Below, in pieces: positions 26,532-36,079 of a DNA stretch of 57,370 nucleotides. A program made the position numbers and the translations under genes. The notes under the pieces are model-generated. The model did not search any database. It worked only from the letters and a program-made list of their open reading frames with translations, and was not told the DNA's origin. Source of the stretch: Bacteroidota bacterium (GTDB taxonomy: Bacteria > Bacteroidota > Bacteroidia > Chitinophagales > Saprospiraceae); NCBI GenBank assembly GCA_016124585.1, contig WGNL01000040.1, positions 1-57,370 of the forward strand. Reading direction: 5' to 3'. Within the stretch, counting starts at the first letter, position 1. Every line of letters begins with the position of its first letter.

Positions 26532-26560
26532 CCGCCACACCGGACTTTTCCGGGTGGCGG
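26532..26560 (-). terminator. Intrinsic terminator between convergent genes
   Basis: CCGCCACaCCGG (26532-26543) pairs with CCGGgTGGCGG (26550-26560), with one bulge. The A-run at 26521-26531 gives a T-run on the minus strand, so it mainly serves the gene ending at 26665. Confidence 0.75.
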
Positions 26561-26664
26561 CACTACGCTTATTTTGCTGAAACTTCAAGGTTAGTTCACA
26601 TGATTTAAGTACTGAAATTTTTGAAAATAAATCTCAATTGCCTGCACTTGAAATCATCTGCCTT

Positions 26665-29600
26665 TTACCTCAAAATCACCTTTCCTGAATAATATTTTGT
26701 TCCTTCTTTTTCTATGGCGTAGAAGTAAATACCAGGGGCCATATCCTTCCTTTCAAAGCGGAATTGGTTTCCGCTGAACTGTTCTGACCTTATCAGTTTG
26801 CCGAGTTTGTCGTGCAGAGTGAAGCTGGCATTTTCACCCAAATCAACCGGCAATGCAAAGGTCACGGCGCCGAAGGCGGGGTTCGGGAAAACCTTCGGTT
26901 GGCCGTGTCCAATGGTTTCGCTCGCATCGCTCATTATTTCGATAAAATCTTCACCGATGGTGTGGTACACGGTGTTTGTTTTCACAGGCTCATTAAAATC
27001 AAAGTAGATATTGGCTGTATTTTCAATGACCGTTTCGAGCGCAACCGCTGGCTTTTGCTTCGCAACAAACTGGACGAATCCGTGGGAGGCCGCCTCGTTG
27101 ACGTTCGAATCTGGTAGCATAATTTCTGGGAAAGTGAACCGGAGTACGTTTCCGTCCAAAACTTCAAATGAAAAGTGGTGGCTGCTAGCCCCTGGGCGGA
27201 TTGTCGCAGGGTCAAGATATTCTGAAAGTGTATCCAAAATCACCACATTGAAGGCAGTATCTGTTCCCGTGTTTTGGAACCGAACCAGGTACTCGATGTC
27301 CGTGTTGCGGGAAATGTAATGGTCGTTTCCGTAGCCCACTGGATTGGCAGATTTGTCGTTCGGGTCAAATGCGCCGATATTTTCTTGGCAGTCCACGGCG
27401 ATGAACGGGTTCGGATTTTCCGTTGGAAACAAGTTTACCAATCCGGTCATGTTGATGCCGTTGCAGCCTTCCAGCGTTACCGAAACATTCCCAGGGTAGG
27501 GATGGTCGGGGACTTGCTCGGCCTCCAAGCGCCATGTTTCCCCATTGGAGGCGATTATAGGCAATTGCAGGGTTTGGCCTGCGCCAAGGTTGAAATTCGA
27601 ACTCATGTACATCACGACATCTTCCACCACGATGAAATCAAGCGGAGCCGTCATGTTGCCCGTGCCCGAGTTTTTGATGGACAAATGCACCTCGTCATTT
27701 TCGCAATGACCTTCCACTTCAATGTTTGCACCAGACCAGCTTGGACTGACTGGGCAGAGTGTGTCAGGGAAAATATGTGCCTCCGTACAGTGTGTCTGGT
27801 TGAGTTCGGCATCGCAGTTCAGGTCAAAAAAGATGCTGAAACTGCCGCATTGGCCCGGTGCAAGGCTGTCTAACTGGAATGAGAATAGGTTGCTTCCAAG
27901 TGATGTGCCTGGTATCGTGCTACTCGTGAAATCCATGAAACTATCGAGTTTTACTTCGACATAAACATTGGGGATGGTTTGGGCGCTGTAATTGCAGTAG
28001 TTTACCCAGTAATGGTTCGGGAAGCAGCGGCGCAGGAACGGTGTTGATAGATTCACCTCCAGCAAATTGCAATCGTCATCCAGTTGGACGGGTATGTTTT
28101 GGACGGCCGGCATATTCGGGATGGTATTCACCATCCAAGTTGTCGCACAATTTTGTCCATAGTTAAATGGCACGTCGAGACTTAATTCAAGTTGTGTGTC
28201 GATGGGGCAAATACCGTTGATTTGGTAAACTCCATTGGCGGTAGAAGTGGTGGTGTAAACCCTGCCAGTTGTTTGGCCAACGGCTTTTACCTTCCAATTA
28301 GAAAGGCCAGGCTCTCCTGTTTCATAGGTGCAATTGGCAGAGGTATCTATGAAAACCTGCCCAGCAATGGCGGTGAACAACGTATCATCGTAATTGTACC
28401 TGATGATTTGTTTGTAATTGAACAAATTGTAGGTGTTGGCTGACAAGTTTTGTATTGGAAGCCCATTCTCCAATAAATAAACGGAGTCTGGTAGAACCCA
28501 TGCCACATAGGCATCGCCATCGTTGCCATCGGCATTTCGGTCGAGTCGGGGCAGGTTGGTGGGGATGGAATTTGAATTTGCTTCACACCAATTGAGAACG
28601 CCCCAAGTACGAATGATTTTGTCAGGTATCGTGTCGCAATTGAATTCCAAAAGCACGTCTTGATAATTGATGCTTAGCAAAGTGCCGTTCCCTTGCACAA
28701 CAGTCAATTCTTCTGGGTCGCCAGAGTCTCCAGGCAGGTAATCCTTCGGAATATTAATCGAAAAATCGTAGTTGACATGTATTATCTGCTGAGCTGTGGT
28801 GGAGTTCCCTGCATCGTCAATGGCCCAAAAAGTGCGGGTAAGTGTCCTGAGGTTGCCGCAGGCATTGTTGACAAATTCAGCAGCCTGTATCAACGTATCC
28901 AGACCACAGGCGTCCCAAGCGTATGCAGTTCCGAAGAATTGGTCAAGTTGTAAGTAATTCTGAGTATCAAGGTTCATGGCGGCCAGGTCATCGGAGGAAA
29001 TAGTAGTGTCGGCAGGCGGAACCAAGGCAGGTGCGGTTACATCTGGGTTGCATTTTGGCGGAATAACCGTGACATCAACCGTGCAAGAATTGGTGTTCCC
29101 TGCTTCGTCAGCTACCCACATAACTACGCCGGAATAGGTTCCCACTGCGGTGAATTCAATGCTGGTCGACGAGGGCATGGTCGGGGAAGCTGGCCCTGTT
29201 TCAATGGCAAAATTCAAGTCGCTGGGCGATGAACAATTGTCAAAGCTTCCCGCATTAACTTCAATTGCATGGAATATGGTCAAATCAGGCCCATCCAAAC
29301 TTAACTGAACCGTCTTATTTTGGTAGCAAACTGGGGTGGGTGGCACCGATTCGCCAATGCAGTTGGTTGTTATTTCAACGTTTCCCCAACAAGAATTTCC
29401 AGAAGGCAGGTGCGTGACTTGGAGCGTGTGGGTTCCAGCATCTTGGTAGGTGAAGCTCAAAAATGGCTGAGGTGTTCCAAAGAGCGCATGGCCGATGACC
29501 ATTTGGTTGAGGCAATACGGACCTCCTTCCAACATATCGGCAGGATAAAAATCCACTGGGTTTGGGGAATTTATTTCAATGGTGATATTGTCGTTGCAAG

Positions 29601-30564
29601 CCAAGTTTGTGGTACCAGTACAAGCCGTATCTACAGTTATACTCGCAATGCAAAAGTTTGCATTTCCGGCAGTGTCAATAACCCATAACGCAACGGTATC
29701 CACGCCTAGGTCCATTTCCTGGTAAGTGACCGAAGTGGTTGATGGAGGCTGATTGGAAACCGGTGCTTTTTCCAAGCGGAAATCCAACAGGTTTGAAGGG
29801 GTGCAATTGTCGTAGGAACCAGTGTTTATCTCAGTAGCCTGTACTGTGGTTCCCCCTGGCGCAACCGTCACGTTCAAGTTGGAAACACAATGTGGAGTCG
29901 GCAGAACGACATCATTGTTGCAGTCTCCAACGGCCACAACAAGTTCTCCCCAGCAAGCCGCATTTGTGTTTACATCACGGACTGTAATGACGTGGGTGCC
30001 TTCTTCCGCACTGGTCAGCGCCAGAAAAGGTGCAAATGGTTCATTCGCTTTCCTGATGGTATAATCCGAGCAGTAGTTGTTGCCTTCCAGCATGGCCCCT
30101 GGATAAAAATTGAGGGTCTCGCCGACGGGCACATTTACAATGACTTGCGAATTGCAGACAAGTGTTTGAGCAGGACCGCCCGGGCATGGAGCGTGGATGG
30201 TCAAGGTTGCCGTGCAATAATTTTCATTGCCAGCTGCATCCACCACCCACATTACGACATTGTGCTGGCCGATGTCGTCCATATCGTAAATTATGTTGCT
30301 CGAACTAGGGTGCGTACCGGAAACAGGCGTTTCTTCCAAGAAAAAACTGAGTTGCTGAGCTGATGAGCAATTGTCGTAACTGCCGTCGTCAAAGTCAGTT
30401 GCCCATATTTCGACATTATTGGCTGGTGCCATGATTTCCACGACCAAACCCAATTTACACACCGAGGTAGGCGCCTCAATATCAGGGTTGCATTGTGCGG
30501 AAACTTGGACTGCAATGCTCAGAAAAACGAGCAAAAACAGGCATTGTTGTATTAGATTTTTCAT
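26665..30564 (-). CDS. Large secreted surface protein with HYR-like repeats, DUF7619-like end and T9SS tail
   Basis: ATG at 30564 (MKNLIQQCLFLLVFLSIAVQVSAQ) gives a proper signal peptide and 1299 residues; an upstream ATG at 30600 is possible. The N-terminal half has at least four Cys-containing HYR/Ig-like repeats (PTSVCKLGLVVEI..., GSYDNCS, VVMWVVDAAGNENYC and similar), each with a D-N-C-S/T word and an AGN word. An SdrD-B-like segment (DTSANCTYETGEPGLSNWKV) and a DUF7619-like domain with the intact FDPNDK start, RFQNTGTDTAF and IYFDFNEPV follow. The type A T9SS tail is KVFPNPAFGAVTFALP...GIYFYAIEKEG. It is paralogous to 21578-24904. Role: surface adhesin or structural protein, inferred. 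Confidence 0.85.
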   Translation of the reverse strand: MKNLIQQCLFLLVFLSIAVQVSAQCNPDIEAPTSVCKLGLVVEIMAPANNVEIWATDFDDGSYDNCSSAQQLSFFLEETPVSGTHPSSSNIIYDMDDIGQHNVVMWVVDAAGNENYCTATLTIHAPCPGGPAQTLVCNSQVIVNVPVGETLNFYPGAMLEGNNYCSDYTIRKANEPFAPFLALTSAEEGTHVITVRDVNTNAACWGELVVAVGDCNNDVVLPTPHCVSNLNVTVAPGGTTVQATEINTGSYDNCTPSNLLDFRLEKAPVSNQPPSTTSVTYQEMDLGVDTVALWVIDTAGNANFCIASITVDTACTGTTNLACNDNITIEINSPNPVDFYPADMLEGGPYCLNQMVIGHALFGTPQPFLSFTYQDAGTHTLQVTHLPSGNSCWGNVEITTNCIGESVPPTPVCYQNKTVQLSLDGPDLTIFHAIEVNAGSFDNCSSPSDLNFAIETGPASPTMPSSTSIEFTAVGTYSGVVMWVADEAGNTNSCTVDVTVIPPKCNPDVTAPALVPPADTTISSDDLAAMNLDTQNYLQLDQFFGTAYAWDACGLDTLIQAAEFVNNACGNLRTLTRTFWAIDDAGNSTTAQQIIHVNYDFSINIPKDYLPGDSGDPEELTVVQGNGTLLSINYQDVLLEFNCDTIPDKIIRTWGVLNWCEANSNSIPTNLPRLDRNADGNDGDAYVAWVLPDSVYLLENGLPIQNLSANTYNLFNYKQIIRYNYDDTLFTAIAGQVFIDTSANCTYETGEPGLSNWKVKAVGQTTGRVYTTTSTANGVYQINGICPIDTQLELSLDVPFNYGQNCATTWMVNTIPNMPAVQNIPVQLDDDCNLLEVNLSTPFLRRCFPNHYWVNYCNYSAQTIPNVYVEVKLDSFMDFTSSTIPGTSLGSNLFSFQLDSLAPGQCGSFSIFFDLNCDAELNQTHCTEAHIFPDTLCPVSPSWSGANIEVEGHCENDEVHLSIKNSGTGNMTAPLDFIVVEDVVMYMSSNFNLGAGQTLQLPIIASNGETWRLEAEQVPDHPYPGNVSVTLEGCNGINMTGLVNLFPTENPNPFIAVDCQENIGAFDPNDKSANPVGYGNDHYISRNTDIEYLVRFQNTGTDTAFNVVILDTLSEYLDPATIRPGASSHHFSFEVLDGNVLRFTFPEIMLPDSNVNEAASHGFVQFVAKQKPAVALETVIENTANIYFDFNEPVKTNTVYHTIGEDFIEIMSDASETIGHGQPKVFPNPAFGAVTFALPVDLGENASFTLHDKLGKLIRSEQFSGNQFRFERKDMAPGIYFYAIEKEGTKYYSGKVILR

Positions 30565-30760
30565 TGCGTTGGGTTTCAAATAATGATAGCTATTTTTCAT
30601 AGGATTACTTTCGATTGTAAGTTGATTTATCGCCGTTTGACCGCTAAGCGGGAAGCAACCTTAGACCAACTGGGGATGATAATCGGTTATGAATGAACTT
30701 GTGAAACTGGTTGTAACACTGAAAACAACCGGTTGTCTTCGCTACATTTTTTTCACGGTA

Positions 30761-30795
30761 CAAATATGAGGCGAGCTATGCTGACAGACAAAATC
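30761..30795 (-). promoter_or_regulatory. Promoter of the gene at 26665-30564
   Basis: On the minus strand: GATTTTG (30795-30789), 20-bp spacer, CATATTTG (30768-30761). The ACGRTACAAAYAT context (read on +) is shared with the paralogue's promoter at 24956-24990. The leader is 160-190 nt. Confidence 0.5.
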
Positions 30796-31015
30796 AAAAA
30801 ATACCAATTGTAGAGCTGATTTTAAACCGATTATTTATGGATGTTAAAAATTTTAGGAATTTTATATGACATTTGTAGAATGGGCTTGACAATTTTTTTA
30901 AAAAATAAAATCAAAGAAAACGGCAAGAAAATGCAAGGTTAGGGAACCTCAAATCGGAGAATAAATCAAGTGCGGCGAATAATCAGTCAAGACTATCATT
31001 TTTCATTATCAAAAA
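30796..31015. other. AT-rich non-coding spacer
   Basis: No gene is visible. It contains a run around 30894-30911 (TTTTTTTAAAAAATAAAA) and otherwise nothing recognisable. Confidence 0.4.
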
Positions 31016-31044
31016 GCCCCGGACAGAATCGAAGCTGCCGGGGC
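31016..31044 (-). terminator. Intrinsic terminator of the lipoprotein gene
   Basis: GCCCCGG-a-CAG (31016-31026) pairs with CTG-CCGGGGC (31035-31044). The A-run at 31010-31015 gives the T-run on the minus strand. Confidence 0.8.
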
Positions 31045-31126
31045 ATTAAGAACCATAATGATTCTCAAACACCTAAAACCCTATTGTTTTAATTGAAAAT
31101 TAGCCTGCGAGGAATTTGGCTGCCCA

Positions 31127-31561
31127 TCACAGTTTTTCGAAATGCAGCTCCTCCAAATGCTCGCTGTTGTCATCCTTTAATTGGATTTTGTCAGCATCCA
31201 TGATGATGATAATCCAATCATCATCAAGGTCGGTGAGCGGTTTGCTGCCACTGCCTGAACTGATGTTGAGACGTTGCGAACTGTCGTCGTCAGTGACATT
31301 CCAAGTGCCTGAAGTGGTGCTGCCACCAACCGATTCAAAACTGCCATCGGCGTTGAATTTGAAAGTGTAGCTGGAAAAATTGCTGGTTTCATCCTTGTCC
31401 TTATCCCAGTAGTAGGTCACTTTCCAATTGCCACCGCCTTGGGTGATGACCGTAGGATTGGAGTTGTTGGATGGAGTGGCATCATCGTCATTGTGACAAG
31501 CTGCGAGTGAAAGAACAGTGAATAAAATCAAGCCGAAATTGCTAAAAATGGAAGTTTTCAT
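31127..31561 (-). CDS. Small lipoprotein, lipocalin-like
   Basis: 144 residues. Lipobox LSLAAC with C22, then an acidic Asn/Ser-rich linker. The mature part has GGGNWKVTYYWDKDKDETSNF, YTFKFNADGSFESVGG, TSGTWNVTDDDSSQRLNIS and a final IIIIMDADKIQLKDDN. This order (W-x-V-T...F-x-F-x-x-D-G...G-T-W) is the pattern of the lipocalin-like small lipoproteins common in Bacteroidota. Ligand unknown. It is a single-gene unit divergent from the helical-repeat gene at 31735. Confidence 0.75.
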   Translation of the reverse strand: MKTSIFSNFGLILFTVLSLAACHNDDDATPSNNSNPTVITQGGGNWKVTYYWDKDKDETSNFSSYTFKFNADGSFESVGGSTTSGTWNVTDDDSSQRLNISSGSGSKPLTDLDDDWIIIIMDADKIQLKDDNSEHLEELHFEKL

Positions 31562-31734
31562 AATCTTTTAATTTGGATGAAAATGATTGGAAATGCTTCA
31601 AAAATAGATGAGCAGGCCAGGGCAAAACAAGTTTAGTTGGATGAATGGGCAAGGCGTTCTGTCGAACTGGAAAATATGGATGCTGAAGCCGAATCAAGCC
31701 AAAGTATAACAGGCGTTTTTTAACATCAACCAGC

Positions 31735-33120
31735 ATGCAAAACAGCCATCTTTTCCAATTGGTCAATTCGTTTTCGAGTGTGGAGATGCGGGATGTCCGC
31801 AAATTCCTTGACTCCCCGTTTTACAACACGAGACAAGATCTGGTGCAGCTTTTTGATTTTTTGGTACAAAAAACCGAGCCGTCCAAAACGGAAGCATGGC
31901 AGCACCTCCAACCCGACCAACCATTCAATGACCAGAAGTTGCGGTTGCTGATGAGCTACCTCCACCGCCTGCTGGAACAGTATATTTCTGTGAAAGAACT
32001 GAGTGCAGACGATTATCGCAATCGCTTGCACTTGGCGATTGGCTACCGAAAGCGAGGCATGTCATCGGCTTTTGAACGTAGCCGTCTGGCTTTGGAGAAA
32101 TCCTTGGTTGAGCAGCCGATGCAGGATGCCAATTTTTACCAAACCCGCTATCAACTCCGTTGGGAACAGTACCACACTGCTACCGCCGACAACCCTTCGG
32201 AGAAGCTCCCCCTCGTTGAAATTGCCAGCGATTTCGATCAGTTTTACCTCTCCACCCGCCTCCGGTTGATTTGTTTGGCTGCTGCGCAAATGGGCGTGTA
32301 CCAAGCTGAAAGCCAGTTGGTTGTGGAAGCTGAAATCTTGTCGATGGCGCAAAAATCTGCTTGGTCAGAAGTGCCAGCGGTGGCCATTTACCTGCATTGC
32401 TACCGCATGTTGAAGTCGCCGGAGGAGGAAACGCATTTTCGGAACTTCAAAAAACTGCTGCTCGGTTCAAGCGACTTGTTCGGCTCGGAAGAACTACGTG
32501 GCCTATATCTTTTGGCCATCAACTATGCCATCAAGCGCCTCAACGAAGGTCAGAAAAGCTATTTTCGGGAAGGCTTTGACCTCTATAAATCAGGCTTGGC
32601 TACCGGACATATCCTCGAAAATGGTGTGCTTAGTCGCTTCACCTATCACAATGTCGTGGCGATGGGGCTTCAGTTGGGCGAGTTGGACTGGGTCAATTTT
32701 TTTATCCACGAATACAAAAACACGCTGGAACGCAGCTATCGTGAAAGCTCGTTCAGCTTCAACCTGGCCCGGTTGGAATACACCCGTCGCCGTTTCGATG
32801 CCGTGCTGGAATTGCTCCAAAAAGCGAACTACCGAGATCCACTGCTCAACCTTGCCGCCAAAACACTCCTGCTGAAAACTTGGTATGAACTCGGTGAGCA
32901 TGACCTGCTGCAGTCCCATCTGGATGCCATGCGGAATTACATTCGTCGGAAGCGAGTCATCGGCTACCATCGGACAAACTACCTGAACATCGTGCGTTTT
33001 GCCGATAAATTGCTGAAAATCAATTGGATGAACGAAAAGGAGGTTGAGGGGTTACGGGCAAGTTTGAAGGAGGAGGAGGTGCTAACGGAGCGGGAGTGGT
33101 TGTTGGGGCAGTTGGAGTAG
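31735..33120 (+). CDS. Helical-repeat hypothetical protein, copy 2
   Basis: 461 residues starting at ATG 31735 (MQNSHLFQLVNSFSSVEMRD). Cytoplasmic and almost entirely helical. It is homologous end to end with the product of 25085-26512 (shared words ENGVLSRFTYHNVVA, FIHEYKNTLERSYRE, ARLEYTRRRFDAVLELL, YIRRKRVIGYHRTNYLNI). The ends align best (EEVLTEREWLLGQL against TEPLTERVWLLEMV). The pair brackets the second surface-protein gene, so this chromosomal segment looks like a duplicated two-gene module. Function unknown. Confidence 0.75.
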   Translation: MQNSHLFQLVNSFSSVEMRDVRKFLDSPFYNTRQDLVQLFDFLVQKTEPSKTEAWQHLQPDQPFNDQKLRLLMSYLHRLLEQYISVKELSADDYRNRLHLAIGYRKRGMSSAFERSRLALEKSLVEQPMQDANFYQTRYQLRWEQYHTATADNPSEKLPLVEIASDFDQFYLSTRLRLICLAAAQMGVYQAESQLVVEAEILSMAQKSAWSEVPAVAIYLHCYRMLKSPEEETHFRNFKKLLLGSSDLFGSEELRGLYLLAINYAIKRLNEGQKSYFREGFDLYKSGLATGHILENGVLSRFTYHNVVAMGLQLGELDWVNFFIHEYKNTLERSYRESSFSFNLARLEYTRRRFDAVLELLQKANYRDPLLNLAAKTLLLKTWYELGEHDLLQSHLDAMRNYIRRKRVIGYHRTNYLNIVRFADKLLKINWMNEKEVEGLRASLKEEEVLTEREWLLGQLE

Positions 33121-33300
33121 CTTTGTTTCTCTGACTGTGTTCGCCGCAAAATTCGACTTTCGCCAAGCGAAACGATGATGGCACGCCGGGCAGATTTCCA
33201 AACGTAAGTCGGATTTCTTCATGTTAATTTATTCCTGAAGAGGTTGAACCTGAAAACCAGTTTCAAAGATTTATGTTTGTGAAAACAACAACTAATCGAA

Positions 33301-34074
33301 ATGCAAACAAAATCTACAAAAACGCTAATTGCCGCCAATATCTTTATGCTGGTTGTTGTGTTGGTCATGAACTACCTCGCCAATGCCTTGCCAATCGCAG
33401 GCCGAACGCCAAAGGAAGTTTCCGACATGTTCCCCACGCTGTTCACGCCAGCAGGTTTCATCTTCGCTATTTGGGGCGTGATTTATCTGCTACTGATTGG
33501 TTTTGTGGTGTACCAAGCCCGATTTTGGAACAAAGAAACGCCTGCTTTTTTCGATAAAATAGGCTGGCTATTTGTGCTGTCCTGCATCGCAAATGCAGCG
33601 TGGCTCCCAGCTTTTCATACCCTGCATATTACATTGGCATTCGGCATCATATTGATTTTGCTCGGCAGCCTTTTGGTTATTTACCTGCGTCTCGACATCG
33701 GCAAGGCCGCCGCTTTTCCTGCTGAGCGGTGGTTGGTACACCTCCCGTTCAGCGTCTATCTCGGCTGGCTCACTGTTGCCTCCATTGCCAATGCCAGCAT
33801 CCTGCTCACCCACCTCGGCTGGAACGGCGAGCCCGGTGGCCCGCAGCTTTGGACGCTGATAATGATTGGCGCTGCGGTTGCTTTGGGCGTTTGGGCGCTC
33901 TTCGCTAGACGGGATTTTGGCTACGCAGCCGTACTGGTTTGGGCGCTCTACGGCATCCATGCACAACGGGTCGCCGACGTGGCTACGGAAGATGGTATGG
34001 TGGAAATAGCGACTTTGATTGGGATTAGCCTGCTGGTCATTGTCGCCGTTTACCGTTTGATTAAATCCAATTGA
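33301..34074 (+). CDS. Tryptophan-rich sensory protein (TspO-like) membrane protein
   Basis: 257 residues with about seven membrane helices. The block MFPTLFTPAGFIFAIWGVIYLLLIGFVVYQ is characteristic of the larger TspO-like proteins seen in bacteria and plants, as is the later NAAWLPAFHTLHI and VYLGWLTVASIANA. TspO proteins bind porphyrins and respond to light or oxygen stress. The neighbourhood (lycopene cyclase, cryptochrome) fits a light role. A possible -7 box (TATGTTTG, 33272-33279) stands 22 nt upstream. The next gene follows after 6 bp. Confidence 0.8.
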   Translation: MQTKSTKTLIAANIFMLVVVLVMNYLANALPIAGRTPKEVSDMFPTLFTPAGFIFAIWGVIYLLLIGFVVYQARFWNKETPAFFDKIGWLFVLSCIANAAWLPAFHTLHITLAFGIILILLGSLLVIYLRLDIGKAAAFPAERWLVHLPFSVYLGWLTVASIANASILLTHLGWNGEPGGPQLWTLIMIGAAVALGVWALFARRDFGYAAVLVWALYGIHAQRVADVATEDGMVEIATLIGISLLVIVAVYRLIKSN

Positions 34075-34080
34075 TTGAAG

Positions 34081-34359
34081 ATGAGCCATTCATTGACTGA
34101 AACAGATATTGACCGCATCATTGGCATGGCATGGGAAGACCGTACGCCATTCGATGCCATCACCATTCAGTTTGGCCTGAAAGAACAGGAAGTCATTGAG
34201 CTGATGCGAAAGGAAATGAAGCCTTCCAGCTTTCGAATGTGGCGGCAACGGGTGCAAGGCCGTGCTACAAAGCATCTTGCGAAGCGGGATTTTGCCGAAG
34301 GAAGGCATAAATGCGACCGTCAGCGGGCTATTTCAAATAATAAAATCAGCAAGCGCTAA
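34081..34359 (+). CDS. TIGR03643 / DUF2805 family protein
   Basis: 92 residues from ATG 34081. The family signature is nearly complete: TDIDRIIGMAWEDRTPFDAI, FGLKEQEVIELMRKEMKPSSFRMWRQRV and GRATKHLAKRDF. It looks like a helix-turn-helix-type small basic protein. The function of the family is unknown; members are often encoded beside cryptochrome/photolyase genes in light-response clusters. Its stop overlaps that of the convergent gene at 34356. Confidence 0.9.
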   Translation: MSHSLTETDIDRIIGMAWEDRTPFDAITIQFGLKEQEVIELMRKEMKPSSFRMWRQRVQGRATKHLAKRDFAEGRHKCDRQRAISNNKISKR

Positions 34360-34919
34360 ACCCAAATCAGGCCTTCCTCTACCTCACCAAAACAAACTGC
34401 TTCTTTTTGTTCAAATCGCCAACCCGTCCACCAAGCCAGTGCCGCATCCACTTGATGCCAGTTTTCAGGTGGCTTCGCAAAAGGCAAGGGTAGCTTTACC
34501 GCTAATTGCTCCAAAAAAGCGGGCAGGTCTTTTTTGTAAAAAACAGTGGCTGGGAAAAGCGTCCGCACCAATTGCGCCGGATAGCTTTCGTAAAATGGAA
34601 TCGCCGGAAAAGCCGCCCGCAACTGCATCGCCCGTGCTGTCAGCCCGCCCAAAAACATGGGAGACATAGCGCCGAGCAATTGGTCGCATTGCCGGTAATG
34701 GTAGTTCTCGCCCGCCCCAACATAGACGCCTGGCAAACTCAGCGGCGCATCCAGGTACACGGCGTTGGGTCTTTGCTCCGCAATGATTTTGCGCAGCCAA
34801 GCATCGGCGTCCTGTTTTTTGGTGCTTTGCTGGAGCTGCAATTCACTGTCTTTTACTAAGCAAACCACCGTCGTACCTGCCAGCTTTGCACCGAAATCAA
34901 TGCCAAGGTAAGTCTGCAT
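34356..34919 (-). CDS. DUF429 family protein (RNase H-like fold)
   Basis: 187 residues. The start YLGIDFGAKLAGTTVV is the RNase H/actin-like first strand of DUF429 proteins. VYLDAPLSLPGVYVGAGENYHYRQCD gives the second acidic strand, then FYESYPAQLVRTLFP and VDAALAWWTGWRF with late acidic residues. Four acidic residues at the expected places suggest a nuclease, but no activity is known. It is downstream of the lycopene cyclase in the same operon, with TGATG overlap at 34917-34921. Confidence 0.8.
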   Translation of the reverse strand: MQTYLGIDFGAKLAGTTVVCLVKDSELQLQQSTKKQDADAWLRKIIAEQRPNAVYLDAPLSLPGVYVGAGENYHYRQCDQLLGAMSPMFLGGLTARAMQLRAAFPAIPFYESYPAQLVRTLFPATVFYKKDLPAFLEQLAVKLPLPFAKPPENWHQVDAALAWWTGWRFEQKEAVCFGEVEEGLIWV

Positions 34920-36079
34920 CAGCGGGTGAGTAAGTTGAAAAATGATTGTAGAAACGGCCCCTTCGGAAAACTGGAAATGATGCCCAAATCCTCCGTCAGC
35001 GTCGTTTCATTGTCCAAGAAGGCGAAGATTTTTTGGATGTCGTTCTTGGCATACATGTCATTGAAAAGGCTGGGGCCGAGTTTATTTTGCGCCTGCAAAA
35101 CGCCGAGGAAAACAGAGTCATAAAACCGGAATTTCGAAGAAAAAAGACCCGTGTTCGCTGGTCGTCCAGCCTTCAGGTTCTCGATGATTTTCTGCGAATT
35201 CCGCTCACAGTTCTTGAAGGAGTAGCCGCTCGATGGCTTCACCCAACCGCCCGCCGTTCCGATGCGGATGTGCTTCCCTACCGAGTATTTTTCAAACGGA
35301 AAATCAGTCATCGGGATGATGCCGAACTCCGTTTCCACGATTTCAAAGTCCTTGATTTTTAATATTTTATCAAAATACTGGCGCAACATTTCCTCGTAAA
35401 CTTCCGCTAGCGGCAGGGTAGGGACGAAGAGCGTAAACTCTACCAGTGCCTCCCGTGCGCTCATGGGCAACACGTAGGTAAAGCTCGTTGTGTCCCGCCA
35501 GCGCAACCGATAGTCCATCATCGTGAAGCGGGTGGGGTCGAAGCGATCGTCAGGGGTGCGCACCACCCAGCCTTTGAAGGGCTGCAAAACGTAGCGCCGA
35601 GCGCCGCTCGGCGAAGGCTGCAAAGCCAAAAACTCCTCAGGCAGCCGACTATCAAACACCCAATCCGCCGAGTATTCCCCCTGTCTCCCAACGATACGAA
35701 TCGGCTCGCCATTAGCCACCTTCACCACCTCCTCCGTCAGCCAAGTGATGTTCGGGGCAGCGGCCAGTTCCTGTTTTGCGAAGCGGTAAAAATCCAGTCC
35801 CCGCAGCATCTTGTAGCGGTAGGGCAACAAGTTGAGCGGGTGGTGTTGGTCTTTGTAGAAAAAATCGCCCTGCGCCCAGGATTGGGTGAGCAGGCTGTCG
35901 CATTTCCCCTCGCCTTTTTCCCAAAAGCACCAGGTTCGGTCGTTCTCGTCCTTGCCATCCTTTTCGAGGAGGAGGATTCGCTGCTCCGCAAAAAACGGGT
36001 CGCTGCGCATGGCCAGCGCCAACTGCAAGCCAGCGGCCCCAGCCCCGATGATGGCGATATGGTAGTGGTTTGGCGGCAT
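34919..36079 (-). CDS. crtY: Lycopene beta-cyclase (CrtY-type)
   Basis: 386 residues. FAD/NAD-binding start IAIIGAGAAGLQLALAM (GxGxxG at 12-17), then the family word NDRTWCFWE (46-54). Further: VFDSRLPEE, LQPFKGWVVRTPDDRFDP, MDYRLRWRDTTSFTYVLPMSAREALVEFTLF, FGIIPMTDFPFEK and GTAGGWVKPSSGYSFKNCER. These are the diagnostic blocks of bacterial CrtY cyclases, which form the two beta-ionone rings of beta-carotene from lycopene at the membrane. Other crt genes are not in the window. It overlaps the DUF429 gene. Divergent from the permease at 36424. Confidence 0.9.
   Translation of the reverse strand: MPPNHYHIAIIGAGAAGLQLALAMRSDPFFAEQRILLLEKDGKDENDRTWCFWEKGEGKCDSLLTQSWAQGDFFYKDQHHPLNLLPYRYKMLRGLDFYRFAKQELAAAPNITWLTEEVVKVANGEPIRIVGRQGEYSADWVFDSRLPEEFLALQPSPSGARRYVLQPFKGWVVRTPDDRFDPTRFTMMDYRLRWRDTTSFTYVLPMSAREALVEFTLFVPTLPLAEVYEEMLRQYFDKILKIKDFEIVETEFGIIPMTDFPFEKYSVGKHIRIGTAGGWVKPSSGYSFKNCERNSQKIIENLKAGRPANTGLFSSKFRFYDSVFLGVLQAQNKLGPSLFNDMYAKNDIQKIFAFLDNETTLTEDLGIISSFPKGPFLQSFFNLLTR

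Noticed and set aside
27274-27873. 199-codon frame antisense to the second surface-protein gene
   Set aside because: Antisense shadow of a gene with clear signal peptide, domain and sorting-signal evidence.
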